Shown here: piece after piece, positions 1 through 8,546 of the stretch | Position numbering within the stretch: position 1 is the stretch's first letter | Layout of the letters: the number at the start of each line of letters is the position of its first letter | Assembly (NCBI GenBank): GCA_934675095.1 | Contig: CAKUPC010000002.1 | Span: 124,001 to 188,000 of the forward strand | DNA from: an uncultured Bacteroidales bacterium | Lineage (GTDB): Bacteria > Bacteroidota > Bacteroidia > Bacteroidales > UBA932 | Direction of reading: 5' to 3' | Length of the DNA stretch: 64,000 nucleotides | Program-made: the position numbers and the translations under genes | The notes under the pieces: generated by a model | The model's database searches: none | What the model saw: only the letters and a program-made list of their open reading frames with translations | Told to the model about the DNA's origin: nothing

Positions 1-1
1 G

Positions 2-226
<225 letters not shown>

Positions 227-282
227 CGGCAGGCACTTTTATCGGAACTTCATTTGCTTCCTGTTTTCCAAGGGGATTGCCA

Positions 283-711
283 TCACCGGAGAGCCAGCAC
301 GCTCTCCAGATTCATTCCCGTAATTTTCGCGACAAGTGTCGGCGCTATCCCGTTGTCCAGCGCCGGTTTTGCTGTATCCATAATCCCCTCTTTGCGCCCT
401 TCTTCACGACCCGCCTTCTTTCCTCCGACCCAGGCCTCATAAATCAGTTCCTTGTTGTATTCCTTGTCCATAGCAACATTTATATAAAGTTTCTTCTGTT
501 TTCTGTTGAAGTTGGCAATCCTCGCGGCGCTCATGAGCCGGCACATGACCTTGTCCCGGAAACCCTCGGGAGCGCCGGTCAGTTCCCCGAGGTGCTTGAA
601 CATATAGCACCAGCGGTCAAGGTCGGTAGTGCACTCCTCCGCGCTCTTGTCGAAAAATGCCAACGACGCGAAGATAACATTTATTGTTGAAGGAGCAACC
701 TCGACACCCCG
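283..711 (-). pseudogene. Rpn/YhgA-like PD-(D/E)XK nuclease family, 3' remnant
   Basis: The minus frame is open from a TGA at 712-714 down to 283. It reads as the C-terminal third of the Rpn family (recombination-promoting nuclease, once called transposase_31/PDDEXK_2): VIFASLAFFDKSAEE, then LDRWCYMFKHL, then a charged tail with GREEGRKEG. Full-length members are around 300 residues. The N-terminal catalytic part is missing and the only usable start is an internal TTG at 661-663, so this is a dead fragment rather than a gene. It lies convergent to pheS, 56 bases away. The family assignment rests on recognising the tail pattern. Confidence 0.7.
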
Positions 712-873
712 TCATTTCATGATGTTTGACAGGATTGTTGCATCATTTATTCTCTTTTTATGTACCTACGATGCTCTTTCTTTGAGATTCGAGAATATGG
801 TGTTCATCATAATCGTTTTATCTAAGTTTGCCGACCGCGACTATTTTCAGCAAGTATAAATATTCCGTAAAAT

Positions 874-904
874 TTTGCCTATTAAAATTCAATCGCTATA
901 TTTG
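874..904 (+). promoter_or_regulatory. Bacteroidetes-type promoter for the small lipoprotein
   Basis: TTTG at 874-877, 19 bases, then TATATTTG at 897-904 match the phylum consensus (-33 TTTG, -7 TAnnTTTG). The lipoprotein start lies 65 bases downstream. The stretch 712-873 is AT-rich and I see no gene in it. Confidence 0.6.
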
Positions 905-968
905 TCTGATAGATAGTTACTTGGTGAGTTAAATTTTCCATACAGTTATATATTCATTTTGATGCGCT

Positions 969-1379
969 ATGAGATTTCATTTTGGATTATATCTTTGTTT
1001 GGTTCTGGTCTCGGCGCTTTTTTTAGGGTGTCAGAAAGCAGATTATACCATCCCTTTTAGCGGTCCGAATACTGTGTCAAGTGCGAAACAGCGTGTGGCA
1101 TTTGAAAAGTATCAGGATGCTGATGGATATGCGACAGGAATATTAAATCTTTATGTTCATTCGGAAGAGGGAGAATGTCTCTATAGTTATTCGCCGGGAG
1201 ACGACGAGATTGTGGCGCACCATGAATGCAAGTATGTCACTGTCGATGTCTATAAATATACGGTTATATTTGATCTCGAGCAGAATGACAGCGGTCATCC
1301 TTTGGATTTTGACATTGAACTGACAGCATCTCCAGGGATATTGTTGGCACCAATGATTTCATTCAGACAACAGCCCTGA
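969..1379 (+). CDS. Small hypothetical lipoprotein
   Basis: A 136-residue protein with a signal peptide ending in a lipobox (LFLGC, Cys21), so it is probably a lipid-anchored envelope protein. The mature part is short, acidic and beta-rich, and I do not recognise a domain. An ATG at 962 is in another frame, so the ATG at 969 was taken because it yields the signal peptide. The gene is visibly more AT-rich than its neighbours and has its own promoter at 874-904, which fits a recently acquired single gene. Function unknown. Confidence 0.65.
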   Translation: MRFHFGLYLCLVLVSALFLGCQKADYTIPFSGPNTVSSAKQRVAFEKYQDADGYATGILNLYVHSEEGECLYSYSPGDDEIVAHHECKYVTVDVYKYTVIFDLEQNDSGHPLDFDIELTASPGILLAPMISFRQQP

Positions 1380-1421
1380 AAATCCGGCATGAAAGAGCAT
1401 GAGATTATACGGCTGCTTTTA

Positions 1422-1823
1422 TTATATCCCGAGGAGGTTCCGGAGGAGGAACCAGAGTAGGACGAGGAGCAATAGGGTGGCAATTAGTGCCTTGCTGCTG
1501 AATAGGGCGTAGAGTTTGGGGATGCGTTTGCGGAGGAGGACGGAAAGGGCAAGGAGAGCGAGGATTGGGAGGCTGATTATGAGAAAGGCGTTGTGATGGA
1601 AAGCCTGGGCGAAATCGAGGTTCAGGGTGCTGTGGAGGGCTCTTTGGAATCCGCAGAATGTACATCGCAAGCCGGTGAGGCGGTGGAAGAGGCATTGCGG
1701 GAACAAAGAGGACGACTCTGGGTCAATCGTGGCATAGAGAATCAACAAAGGCACTGCGCCGGCACCTGCTATGGTGGCGTACAGTGCTTTCTTCTTTGAT
1801 TCGGGGGTGAGTCCCATTGCCAT
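1422..1823 (-). CDS. DUF2752 family membrane protein
   Basis: A 133-residue protein with about three hydrophobic segments. Between the first two lies the family signature FPQCLFHRLTGLRCTFCGFQ, with paired cysteines that suggest a metal or redox site, followed by the RALH of the next helix start. DUF2752 proteins are small inner-membrane proteins of unknown function. The start is 16 bases after the stop of the TM2-domain gene, so the two are probably one transcript; this pair is common in Bacteroidetes. Confidence 0.8.
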   Translation of the reverse strand: MAMGLTPESKKKALYATIAGAGAVPLLILYATIDPESSSLFPQCLFHRLTGLRCTFCGFQRALHSTLNLDFAQAFHHNAFLIISLPILALLALSVLLRKRIPKLYALFSSKALIATLLLLVLLWFLLRNLLGI

Positions 1824-1839
1824 GCGGAGAGGGCGGTCG

Positions 1840-2163
1840 CTATTTGAGCGTGCAGCCGTTGCCGTCTGTGTAGCTGTTGCAGAGAATCATGATGAAGTCC
1901 ACGATTGTCCAGATTCCGCAGCCTCCGGCCGTGAGCAGCATGACAATGCCAGACTTCGTGTTGCCTGTATAAAACCTGTGGATGCCGAGATAGCCAAGAA
2001 AAAAGCAGAGCATCAGGGTTATGAGCCAGCGGTCATTCGCGTTTGCAGGCTGCTGATACTCCGGAAAAATCTGTGACCGGTTCTCTTCGAGGTTCTTCCC
2101 GCAATTTGGGCAGAACTTTGCGTTTTCCTGCACCGGTTCTCCGCATTTTGGACAAAATGCCAT
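1840..2163 (-). CDS. Zinc-ribbon and TM2 domain protein
   Basis: A 107-residue protein. Residues 1-25 form a zinc ribbon with two CxxC pairs (CPKCG and CPNCG). Residues 45-100 are a TM2 domain: two membrane helices with the conserved GYLGIHRFYTG turn and a D in the second helix. TM2 proteins sit in the inner membrane and their role is unknown. First gene of a pair with the DUF2752 gene. The promoter at 2224-2254 on the minus strand reads into it. Confidence 0.85.
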   Translation of the reverse strand: MAFCPKCGEPVQENAKFCPNCGKNLEENRSQIFPEYQQPANANDRWLITLMLCFFLGYLGIHRFYTGNTKSGIVMLLTAGGCGIWTIVDFIMILCNSYTDGNGCTLK

Positions 2164-2223
2164 GATGATTATACTTTTTTAGTTCAACTTCGTGTTGTCG
2201 CGAACCTTGCGGCTCGAACCTTG

Positions 2224-2254
2224 CAAAGGTAGTGCATATATTCTGATAATCAAT
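2224..2254 (-). promoter_or_regulatory. Promoter for the TM2/DUF2752 pair
   Basis: Read on the minus strand: ATTG (2254-2251), 19 bases, TACCTTTG (2231-2224). This matches the Bacteroidetes consensus and lies 61 bases ahead of the TM2 gene start. Confidence 0.6.
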
Positions 2255-2270
2255 TAAAATACGGGTGATT

Positions 2271-2798
2271 ATGAAAGAAAATTCGTTGATTTCATTTGTT
2301 GCCGGGGCGGCTGTGGGAGCTGCGTTCGGCGTTCTGTTCGCTCCGGAGAGGGGTGAGGTGACGCGCCGCAGGATAAGGTCGGCTGCGAAGGACGGCTGCG
2401 ACATGGCCAAGGACACATACGCTTCTGCTGCCCGAAGGGCCGCGGCGGTGAAGGGCGACATTGAGGAACTGAGGGATGTGCTGAGGGAAGAGGGGGAGGA
2501 AATCAGGGATTCCGTGAGGTCGCGGATTTCGGAGCGGCTTGACAGGCTGGAGAAGGCGCTTGTTGAGGCCATGGAAGACTCCGGGGAGGATGCCCATGAC
2601 GATGACTTTGGCGATTACGAGACGGGCGAGTCTGAGCCGGATGACTACGAGCCGGGTGCTGCAAGGCATGACGAGGACGAAAAACCTGCCGGTAATGTCG
2701 ATGGAAGGAATGATGGGAAAGCCGGAGAGGCTGAAGAGAAGGACGGAGATGAGGAAAACTCTGGGGATGCTGCCGGAAGAGAAATTGACATTGCCTGA
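2271..2798 (+). CDS. YtxH domain protein with long acidic tail
   Basis: A 175-residue protein. The N-terminal hydrophobic stretch FVAGAAVGAAFGVLFAPERG is the YtxH signature, a single glycine-rich membrane segment followed by APxxG. Next comes a helical, charged region (residues 35-100) and then about 75 residues dominated by Asp, Glu and Gly. YtxH proteins are small membrane-anchored proteins linked to general stress in Firmicutes; the role in Bacteroidetes is not known. A GTG at 2265 would add two residues; ATG 2271 was preferred. Its stop overlaps the next start (TGATG). Confidence 0.8.
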   Translation: MKENSLISFVAGAAVGAAFGVLFAPERGEVTRRRIRSAAKDGCDMAKDTYASAARRAAAVKGDIEELRDVLREEGEEIRDSVRSRISERLDRLEKALVEAMEDSGEDAHDDDFGDYETGESEPDDYEPGAARHDEDEKPAGNVDGRNDGKAGEAEEKDGDEENSGDAAGREIDIA

Positions 2799-3163
2799 TG
2801 GAGAGCCGTTTTACCAAATCCGCGGAAGAACTGGCGGCAGGAACTGCGGAATATGTCGATCTGAAGATTGACGACCTGAAGCTCAGGACCGCCAAGGGGC
2901 TTTCGGTCACGCTGAACAAGCTGCTGCTCTCAATCATGTTCCTGACTCTCGGGGGCATCGTGCTCATGGCGCTTGCCTTCGGCGGGGTGCTTCTGATCGG
3001 GAAACTGCTCGGAAACTATGCGGCCGGGGCTTTCATCGTCGCCGCCTTTTTTCTGTTCGTCATGCTGGTCCTGTTCCTGCTGAGGAAAAGGCTTTTTCTG
3101 AACGGACTTGTGAGGATGTTCATAGGATTGTTCTTCGAGGGCGAAGAGGGAGGTGAGGAATGA
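2798..3163 (+). CDS. Holin-X-like (phage_holin_3_6) membrane protein
   Basis: A 121-residue protein with a short amphipathic N-terminus and two strong membrane helices (about residues 42-70 and 75-100), then LLRKRLF and an acidic end. The pattern fits the phage_holin_3_6/Holin-X family, which in Bacteroidetes is chromosomal and linked to YtxH, not to phage lysis. It overlaps the YtxH stop by one base and the next gene start by four, so translation of the three is likely coupled. Confidence 0.7.
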   Translation: MESRFTKSAEELAAGTAEYVDLKIDDLKLRTAKGLSVTLNKLLLSIMFLTLGGIVLMALAFGGVLLIGKLLGNYAAGAFIVAAFFLFVMLVLFLLRKRLFLNGLVRMFIGLFFEGEEGGEE

Positions 3164-3387
3164 AATACTCTGAAATAAGGGACATCGAGTCCCTCGACGC
3201 CGCCCGCAGGGAAATCTCGGAAAAGCTGGATGTGAAGGGCAAGGAAGTCATCGACAGCCTGCGGGAAGTGCGCGAAACCTGCACCCCGGCCGGGCTTATT
3301 GCCGCCGGCATCCGCCGTCTCTCCGGAACCGTTCCTCTCGACAGGATTGTCCTCATGGCCATACGGCTTATAAAGTCCCGCCTGTAA
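3160..3387 (+). CDS. Small conserved protein of the YtxH/holin cassette
   Basis: A 75-residue protein without signal peptide: a charged helical first half and a mildly hydrophobic, basic second half ending in IRLIKSRL. It starts inside the stop of the holin-like gene (ATGA overlap). I do not recognise a family. Its position as third gene of the overlapping cassette suggests it works with the two membrane proteins. An 11-bp-stem hairpin follows about 50 bases downstream. Confidence 0.65.
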   Translation: MKYSEIRDIESLDAARREISEKLDVKGKEVIDSLREVRETCTPAGLIAAGIRRLSGTVPLDRIVLMAIRLIKSRL

Positions 3388-3437
3388 AATACCTGAACGA
3401 TGCTACGCCACTCGCGGCACGCATCGCTCTGAAAAGC

Positions 3438-3472
3438 GCACCCGCGCACGAAATCACTTCCTGCGCGGGTGC
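3438..3472 (+). terminator. Hairpin after the YtxH cassette
   Basis: Perfect 11-bp stem: GCACCCGCGCA at 3438-3448 pairs with TGCGCGGGTGC at 3462-3472, with a 13-base loop. It lies between the end of the plus-strand cassette and the end of the minus-strand fimbrillin operon. There is no strong T run, so it may work in either direction or as an RNA stabiliser. Confidence 0.55.
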
Positions 3473-3517
3473 AAAATGTTGTTGTGTGTTGTTTGTGTAT
3501 GTTAAGTAAGAGTACGG

Positions 3518-4435
3518 TTAGTCACTCATTGCTTCGCCTCCGGTAATCTCGGTCCCTTCTTCCCAATCCTTGATGGTGATGTCGCCGAGAATGACCTCGT
3601 CACGGCCGACGAGGAGATTTGCGGTGGTGTATTTCCCTCCTTCAAGTATGATGTCACTTGAGTGGGTGTATTTGTAGTTCTTGCCGTCGATGCGGACAAT
3701 GATAGTCCTGAGGCTTGCTTGCGGGATGATTACAGACTCGTACTGCTCATTTTTCTTCACCATCGGCAGAGGCATACCGACATCATCCGGCGTACCTGTT
3801 TCAGGGGTGACGACACGTGTGTAATAGTTCACCTTGGCCGTTGTCGCCGCTCCCATAATCATCACGTTTTCAACATTCGGAGTGCCGTGCCACTGATTGC
3901 GGTAGGTCAGATTGACGATGAGCTTTGCCATGACATGCTTGAACTCCAGCACGACCGGGTTTTCATTGGAACGGACACCCTCGGGGCGTGTGGCGACGAG
4001 CAGGTCACTCCCGGTCTGGTCAGAGACATCGATGCTGTAGTCTCCTTCCTGAAGGTCGGCTACGGGCTCGGTCGTCGCCGGGTAAATGCCGATGAAATAG
4101 TGCGGATCCACGGGGTTCTTCCAGAGCATCTGAGGCTCCGCGCTCCAGGCTCCGCCCTTGAGCGTGTTCAGCGAGTTGTTCACCACGCGACCTTCAGCCG
4201 CAGGCACGGCAGGAGGCGTTTCAGTCCATGCATAGATGCTGATTACATCCCCCTCTGAGAAGGATTCCTCTCCGTTTTCGTTTGTTGTGACGCGGGTTCC
4301 GATTTCGGTAGCCACGGTGATGTATTTCGACGGCTCGGCAGGCTTCTCGCCATCAGTTACATTTACCGCCTTGTTGCATCCTGCTGCAGCCAATGCCATT
4401 CCGGCAAAAGCAAGTATATAATTATAAGCTTTCAT
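3518..4435 (-). CDS. Fimbrillin family lipoprotein
   Basis: A 305-residue protein with lipobox ALAAAGC (Cys20). The mature part shows the fimbrillin (Mfa-like/FimA-like, PF13149) pattern: an early FSEGDVISIYAW, a central MLWKNP and HYFIGIYPA, then VLEFKHVMAKLIVNL, and the strand-rich ending DITIKDWEEGTEI. Fimbrillins are exported as lipoproteins, cleaved at the surface and polymerised into type V pili by donor-strand exchange. Last gene of a five-gene minus-strand operon. Polymer subunit versus surface decoration cannot be told from sequence. Confidence 0.85.
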   Translation of the reverse strand: MKAYNYILAFAGMALAAAGCNKAVNVTDGEKPAEPSKYITVATEIGTRVTTNENGEESFSEGDVISIYAWTETPPAVPAAEGRVVNNSLNTLKGGAWSAEPQMLWKNPVDPHYFIGIYPATTEPVADLQEGDYSIDVSDQTGSDLLVATRPEGVRSNENPVVLEFKHVMAKLIVNLTYRNQWHGTPNVENVMIMGAATTAKVNYYTRVVTPETGTPDDVGMPLPMVKKNEQYESVIIPQASLRTIIVRIDGKNYKYTHSSDIILEGGKYTTANLLVGRDEVILGDITIKDWEEGTEITGGEAMSD

Positions 4436-4523
4436 TTTCGTGTTTCTAGATTCTGTCTAAATTTATTAGGTAAAAATGGTGGGATTTGCGATGGGTTTTG
4501 GAGACAATAGCCCAAAAAGACAC

Positions 4524-5450
4524 TCAAATCCTTTCAGCTTCGCCGCCGGGAATTTCTTCCGGCTCATTCCAGCTATTGACGCTGACATTGCGCGCGAGGG
4601 TAAGCTTGTCCTTGCCAATCTTGAGGCTCATCGTGTAGGCATATCCGCCCTCGAAACTGATGCCGGCGGCCGGAACTACATAGGAGTGGCTGGTTCCGTC
4701 TTCCATAGTCACAACGATTGCCTCTTCGCCAGGCTTCTGTCCGAGGTCCGGGAAGAATATGCCCTCATAGCAGTTGTCGCCGGCCTTGTGCATAATGACA
4801 TCAACCGATGCCGCGTTCGTCGGGACGCTTACTCCATTGAAAACTGCGAGGTCGTAGTGGATGGTGCCGGCGGTGCGCTTGATGGTCACCGACTTGACCG
4901 GCATCTCCACGCCGTCGAACTGGTTGCCTTTTGTGATGTTCACGGTGAGCTTCACGAGCGCGTGGCGGAAGTTCACGGCAATGGCGTTGGCCCAGTCGAG
5001 GTCCGTGTATGGCGCGAAGTCATCATCGGTGAAGCATACGAAGTCGGCTGCGTCAATGCCCGCTGTCTGGTCGGCAGGAATGTCGAATGAGACGATTTTG
5101 TCTCCGACAGTTTCGTTCGTATATGGCGCGTAGGCATAGACCGCCGCATGATCCTGCGCATTTTTCCAGAGCATGAGTTCGGACGCGGTCCATTTCCCGC
5201 TTCCGTCTTTTGTCCAAAGGATGTTTCCCGCCGTGAACTTATCTCCAGTGCCGTAGTCGATGTAGAGGCCGAGGCTCTCGCCCTCATAGTCGCTTGTTCC
5301 CGCCTTTGTGAGCGGAGACGCAATCGAGGTGTTCAGACGGACAACCCCGTCAGCAGGGAAGTTTCCCTCCTGTGACTTCTGCTCCTTTCCGCATCCGGAG
5401 GCTGCGGCAACGAGTGCCATTGCGGCAAATATATATTTCAGATTTTTCAT
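4524..5450 (-). CDS. Fimbrillin family lipoprotein
   Basis: A 308-residue fimbrillin relative with lipobox VAAASGC (Cys20 from the ATG at 5450; an ATG two codons earlier is also possible). Shared family points are the LMLWKN segment, AAVYAYAPY, the VNFRHALVKLTVNI strand and the C-terminal SVNSWNEPEEIPGGEA, which closely resembles the end of its downstream neighbour. It lies 88 bases upstream of the last fimbrillin and 25 bases after the GLUG fimbrillin, in the same transcription unit. Likely a structural or accessory pilin. Confidence 0.82.
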   Translation of the reverse strand: MKNLKYIFAAMALVAAASGCGKEQKSQEGNFPADGVVRLNTSIASPLTKAGTSDYEGESLGLYIDYGTGDKFTAGNILWTKDGSGKWTASELMLWKNAQDHAAVYAYAPYTNETVGDKIVSFDIPADQTAGIDAADFVCFTDDDFAPYTDLDWANAIAVNFRHALVKLTVNITKGNQFDGVEMPVKSVTIKRTAGTIHYDLAVFNGVSVPTNAASVDVIMHKAGDNCYEGIFFPDLGQKPGEEAIVVTMEDGTSHSYVVPAAGISFEGGYAYTMSLKIGKDKLTLARNVSVNSWNEPEEIPGGEAERI

Positions 5451-5475
5451 AATCATTGTCTTTCTGTCGTTTTAC

Positions 5476-7599
5476 TTATTTCGCCGTAATGTCGTGGGTT
5501 GAGGTTCCTTCTGACGCACCGATGACATCGAAGCCCATCGTGTTCTTTGCAGCGACATAGCTGCATCTTACGGTTTCTGCGTTGCCTCCGTCAAATCCGA
5601 GGAATGTTCCGGCCTGTGAAGGCCCGTCAGCGTCTTTTTCGGTGTATTTCTTCGTAACCGTAACTTCTCCAGCCGCCTTGCAGTCGGTCGCCGTGGCGTT
5701 GGCCATATATCCTGCCATGCCTCCGACGTGGTGCTTATAGTAATCGAGAGCGGATGTCGTTGTTCCATAAACGGTGCAGTTGCTCAGCCTGCAGTCGCAT
5801 ACTGTGCCTTCCCCGCCGTCATAGCCGTTGAAATACCCGACAAAGCCGCCGCAGTTCCAGTTCTTAGCCGTTACATTTGCGTATGAAATGCAGTCTTTCG
5901 CCTCGGCGAGCCCTTCAAGCGCTCCGACGAATCCACCCACGGCATAGTATCCGGTCACATCACCTCTCACGGAGCAGTTGTAGTAGGAACTCATGTAGGA
6001 CGCGCCTGCAATGCCGCCTGTGCACTGGTCTCCGACGACAGTCACATCAGCCGTGCAGTTGCGGACTATGGCATAGTTTGCCTGCCCGACGATTCCTCCG
6101 AAGCCACCGGTGGTGTTCAACCCATTGCTTGTCACCTTGCCGCTGACATGACAGTTGATGATTTCGGGCTTTGCTGAAGTCGAGCCGCCGGCCTGTGAGA
6201 CTGTCCCGACCAGAATGCCGGCAAATTCGTCGGCCTTGACATCCGCATCGGTTATGGTCAGGTCGCTGATTACGATAGAGGTTCCGGATCCGAAGAATCC
6301 TGCGGACTCGCCTGTGCCGCTCTTGTCGACCTTCAGGTTCTTGATTGTCTTTCCGTTTCCGTCAAAATGACCGTAAGGGCTGTTTCCTGCATAGTCCTTC
6401 TGATAGCCGATCGGTGTCCACTCCTTGCCGGCGAGGTCGATGTCGTTTGTGAGCTTGAAGTACCTTCCATTGCTGAGTCCATTGACCGAACCGGACTTTA
6501 TCACCTTTGCAAGGCATGCAAGGTCCGCGCCCGATGTCATGAGGAACGGGTCGTCCTTTGTTCCGCTGCCCTGAATGTCGCTGATGGATGAAACGGAGCC
6601 GTCCCAGACAGCGAATGCCTTCTCGTCGGTGTCTCCGTCAGGAAGAGTGTCGTCGTTCCAGTCGTTCACCTTAATCGGAGATGCGAGCGTCACGACTCCC
6701 TTGCCGACCTTGAGCGCAAGCTCATAGCTGTGGTTAATCTCAAACAGCGTCTCGGTCGTCGCCTTCCACTCGTAGTCCGTGCCGTTTATCTTAATCGTCA
6801 CCGCGAAGACGTTTGCCGGCAGTGTGGAAGGAATCACAAGGCACTCGTACTCAGCCTCTGCCTTCTTCGTCCCGAGTTCGCCCGGGGTGAAGACTGTTTC
6901 GCATGGAGCTATCGTCTTGTCCATAGTCGCCTGTGCGGTAGCGTTCCGTTGCCATATTCCGTCATACACGAGGAAGTCGTACTTGTTCGTGAAATTTCCA
7001 ATCTGGATATCCTCTATCGGATTCGTGGTAGTTCCCGGCACGGCGTTGAACTCGTCGTCGAGTGTGACCTTGACTTTGAGCTTTGCCTTCATGTGCGAGA
7101 ACTCCACCTTGATGTCTCCGTCTGTGGGAAAGAACTGCTTCGGAGCCATGTAGAGCAGGTCGGTCGCTTTGATTTTTGCCGGAGTCGTCTGGTCGGACAC
7201 GAGGCTGACAGTGAGCTTAGAGAAGTAGTTCTCCGCTAATACATTGTTGTCGCAGAAAATGGCCGTCGCGGTCACAGGTGAGCTTGAGTTTGCCCAAAGT
7301 ATCTGGAAATCTTCGTCCGCAGTTGCGCCTGTAGAGTTTATGAGTCTGCTCTTCCATTCCCCGTTTTTGAGGGTCATGGCCGTGTAGTAGTTGTATTGGC
7401 TCTTGGCCGCGTCGGAGATTCGCAGCATGAATGTCCGGATGTCATCGGCTGCCGTGACGCCTGTGTTGCCGCTTGCCATGGACGGAACCACATGCATACG
7501 CTGTCCCGGGCCAGCCTCTTCTGGTGCGTTCTTGGTGCAGGCGGCAAAGCTGAGAGCCGCGAGAGCAAGAACCATCGAACAATAAATCGTTTTCTTCAT
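5476..7599 (-). CDS. Fimbrillin with C-terminal GLUG repeats
   Basis: A 707-residue lipoprotein (lipobox SFAAC, Cys21). Residues to about 325 follow the fimbrillin pattern: ILWAN, LLYMAPKQFFP, VEFSHMKAKLKVKVTL, ending VNDWNDDTLPDGD. The rest is a chain of GLUG-type repeats, as in GGFGGIVGQ, TGGIAGASY, VGGFVGALE, CGGFVGYFN and VGGMAGYM, each with a cysteine-containing strand. GLUG repeats occur in bacterial surface adhesins and proteases. The fusion suggests a tip or shaft pilin carrying a repeat adhesin. It lies in mid operon, behind the minor-fimbrillin-like gene. Confidence 0.85.
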   Translation of the reverse strand: MKKTIYCSMVLALAALSFAACTKNAPEEAGPGQRMHVVPSMASGNTGVTAADDIRTFMLRISDAAKSQYNYYTAMTLKNGEWKSRLINSTGATADEDFQILWANSSSPVTATAIFCDNNVLAENYFSKLTVSLVSDQTTPAKIKATDLLYMAPKQFFPTDGDIKVEFSHMKAKLKVKVTLDDEFNAVPGTTTNPIEDIQIGNFTNKYDFLVYDGIWQRNATAQATMDKTIAPCETVFTPGELGTKKAEAEYECLVIPSTLPANVFAVTIKINGTDYEWKATTETLFEINHSYELALKVGKGVVTLASPIKVNDWNDDTLPDGDTDEKAFAVWDGSVSSISDIQGSGTKDDPFLMTSGADLACLAKVIKSGSVNGLSNGRYFKLTNDIDLAGKEWTPIGYQKDYAGNSPYGHFDGNGKTIKNLKVDKSGTGESAGFFGSGTSIVISDLTITDADVKADEFAGILVGTVSQAGGSTSAKPEIINCHVSGKVTSNGLNTTGGFGGIVGQANYAIVRNCTADVTVVGDQCTGGIAGASYMSSYYNCSVRGDVTGYYAVGGFVGALEGLAEAKDCISYANVTAKNWNCGGFVGYFNGYDGGEGTVCDCRLSNCTVYGTTTSALDYYKHHVGGMAGYMANATATDCKAAGEVTVTKKYTEKDADGPSQAGTFLGFDGGNAETVRCSYVAAKNTMGFDVIGASEGTSTHDITAK

Positions 7600-7655
7600 T
7601 TTTAAGTGAATTTATATTTTTTCAATTTCATATCGTCGGGAATATATCCCGTGTT

Positions 7656-8546
7656 CTAATTCTCCGGGTTAAGGATTGTTCCGTCGAAACTCCATCCTTC
7701 CGTCCACCCGTTGATTTTGAACGGATTGACATACATATATTCGCGAAGTTCGCTGACTTTCAGCCTGAGGATATATCGTCCCGACTGAACCATCACCGGA
7801 GCCTCGATGCTGCATTTCATCGTCTTGCCGTCCTTCATCGTGACCGTCATCCTTATTGCCGAGCTTGACTCGTTCATGACCGTCGGCATCACCCTCATCG
7901 TCTCAGTCGTGACTTTTCCGTTTTCGGTGGATATGAACTCTGGGTTACGGATTCCGACTGTAATTCCGTTTACCGTGGCTCCGTGTCCTTCGTCATTGAC
8001 GTCCATTAGGTTCACACCCGCAGACATATTGAGAAATTCCATCTGAATGGCGCTGACCGTCTCGGCCTCGTCAAGTTCCACGGTAAGTTCCGCGAGGAAA
8101 GGACTTACTCCGGCGCGTACCAGCTGATGACCGCTGCCTCCGACAATGACGTCCGCCGAATATGCGAATGCCTCGTGAGGATTGACCGTGAGGTCGGAAA
8201 GGCCAGCGACGGGTTCGGCGTCGTCAGAAACGGAATATGGCTCCGTCATGTTCACGCCCCCGGCAAAGCGGTACTGCCCCTCGTTCAAGAGGAAGTACTC
8301 GCGTGCAAGTCCTTCGGCATCGGTGAAGCGGTGCGCGGTTGAGGTCTTGGCGGAGTTGTCGTGTATGCTGAGCAGGATGTCATTGATTTCGGGCTGTGCG
8401 TCCATTGTCCCGTCCCAATAGAGTTCGAGGCTCACGGACTGTGTTCCGTCGGTTCCCGCGCCGTGGGTTACCTTGATGTCACAGGAGGAGGCCATGAACA
8501 TGGCAGGGAGCAGCCATGCCGTCATTATATATAGGTATCTTTTCAT
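7656..8546 (-). CDS. Mfa2/FimB-like minor fimbrial lipoprotein (DUF5119-like)
   Basis: A 296-residue lipoprotein (lipobox FMASSC, Cys22) with the beta-sandwich look of DUF5119/FimB-Mfa2 proteins: an early VSLELYWDG strand, a central AELTVELDEAE, and the ending VNPFKINGWTEGW. Family members anchor or cap the pilus and come just before the major pilin gene, as here. Its ATG overlaps the stop of the barrel lipoprotein by four bases. The exact family is uncertain; position in the operon supports an anchor role. Confidence 0.65.
   Translation of the reverse strand: MKRYLYIMTAWLLPAMFMASSCDIKVTHGAGTDGTQSVSLELYWDGTMDAQPEINDILLSIHDNSAKTSTAHRFTDAEGLAREYFLLNEGQYRFAGGVNMTEPYSVSDDAEPVAGLSDLTVNPHEAFAYSADVIVGGSGHQLVRAGVSPFLAELTVELDEAETVSAIQMEFLNMSAGVNLMDVNDEGHGATVNGITVGIRNPEFISTENGKVTTETMRVMPTVMNESSSAIRMTVTMKDGKTMKCSIEAPVMVQSGRYILRLKVSELREYMYVNPFKINGWTEGWSFDGTILNPEN

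Noticed and set aside
2798..3163. Holin-like gene as a sign of prophage
   Set aside because: No other phage genes are near. The YtxH/holin-like/small-protein set is a chromosomal envelope cassette.
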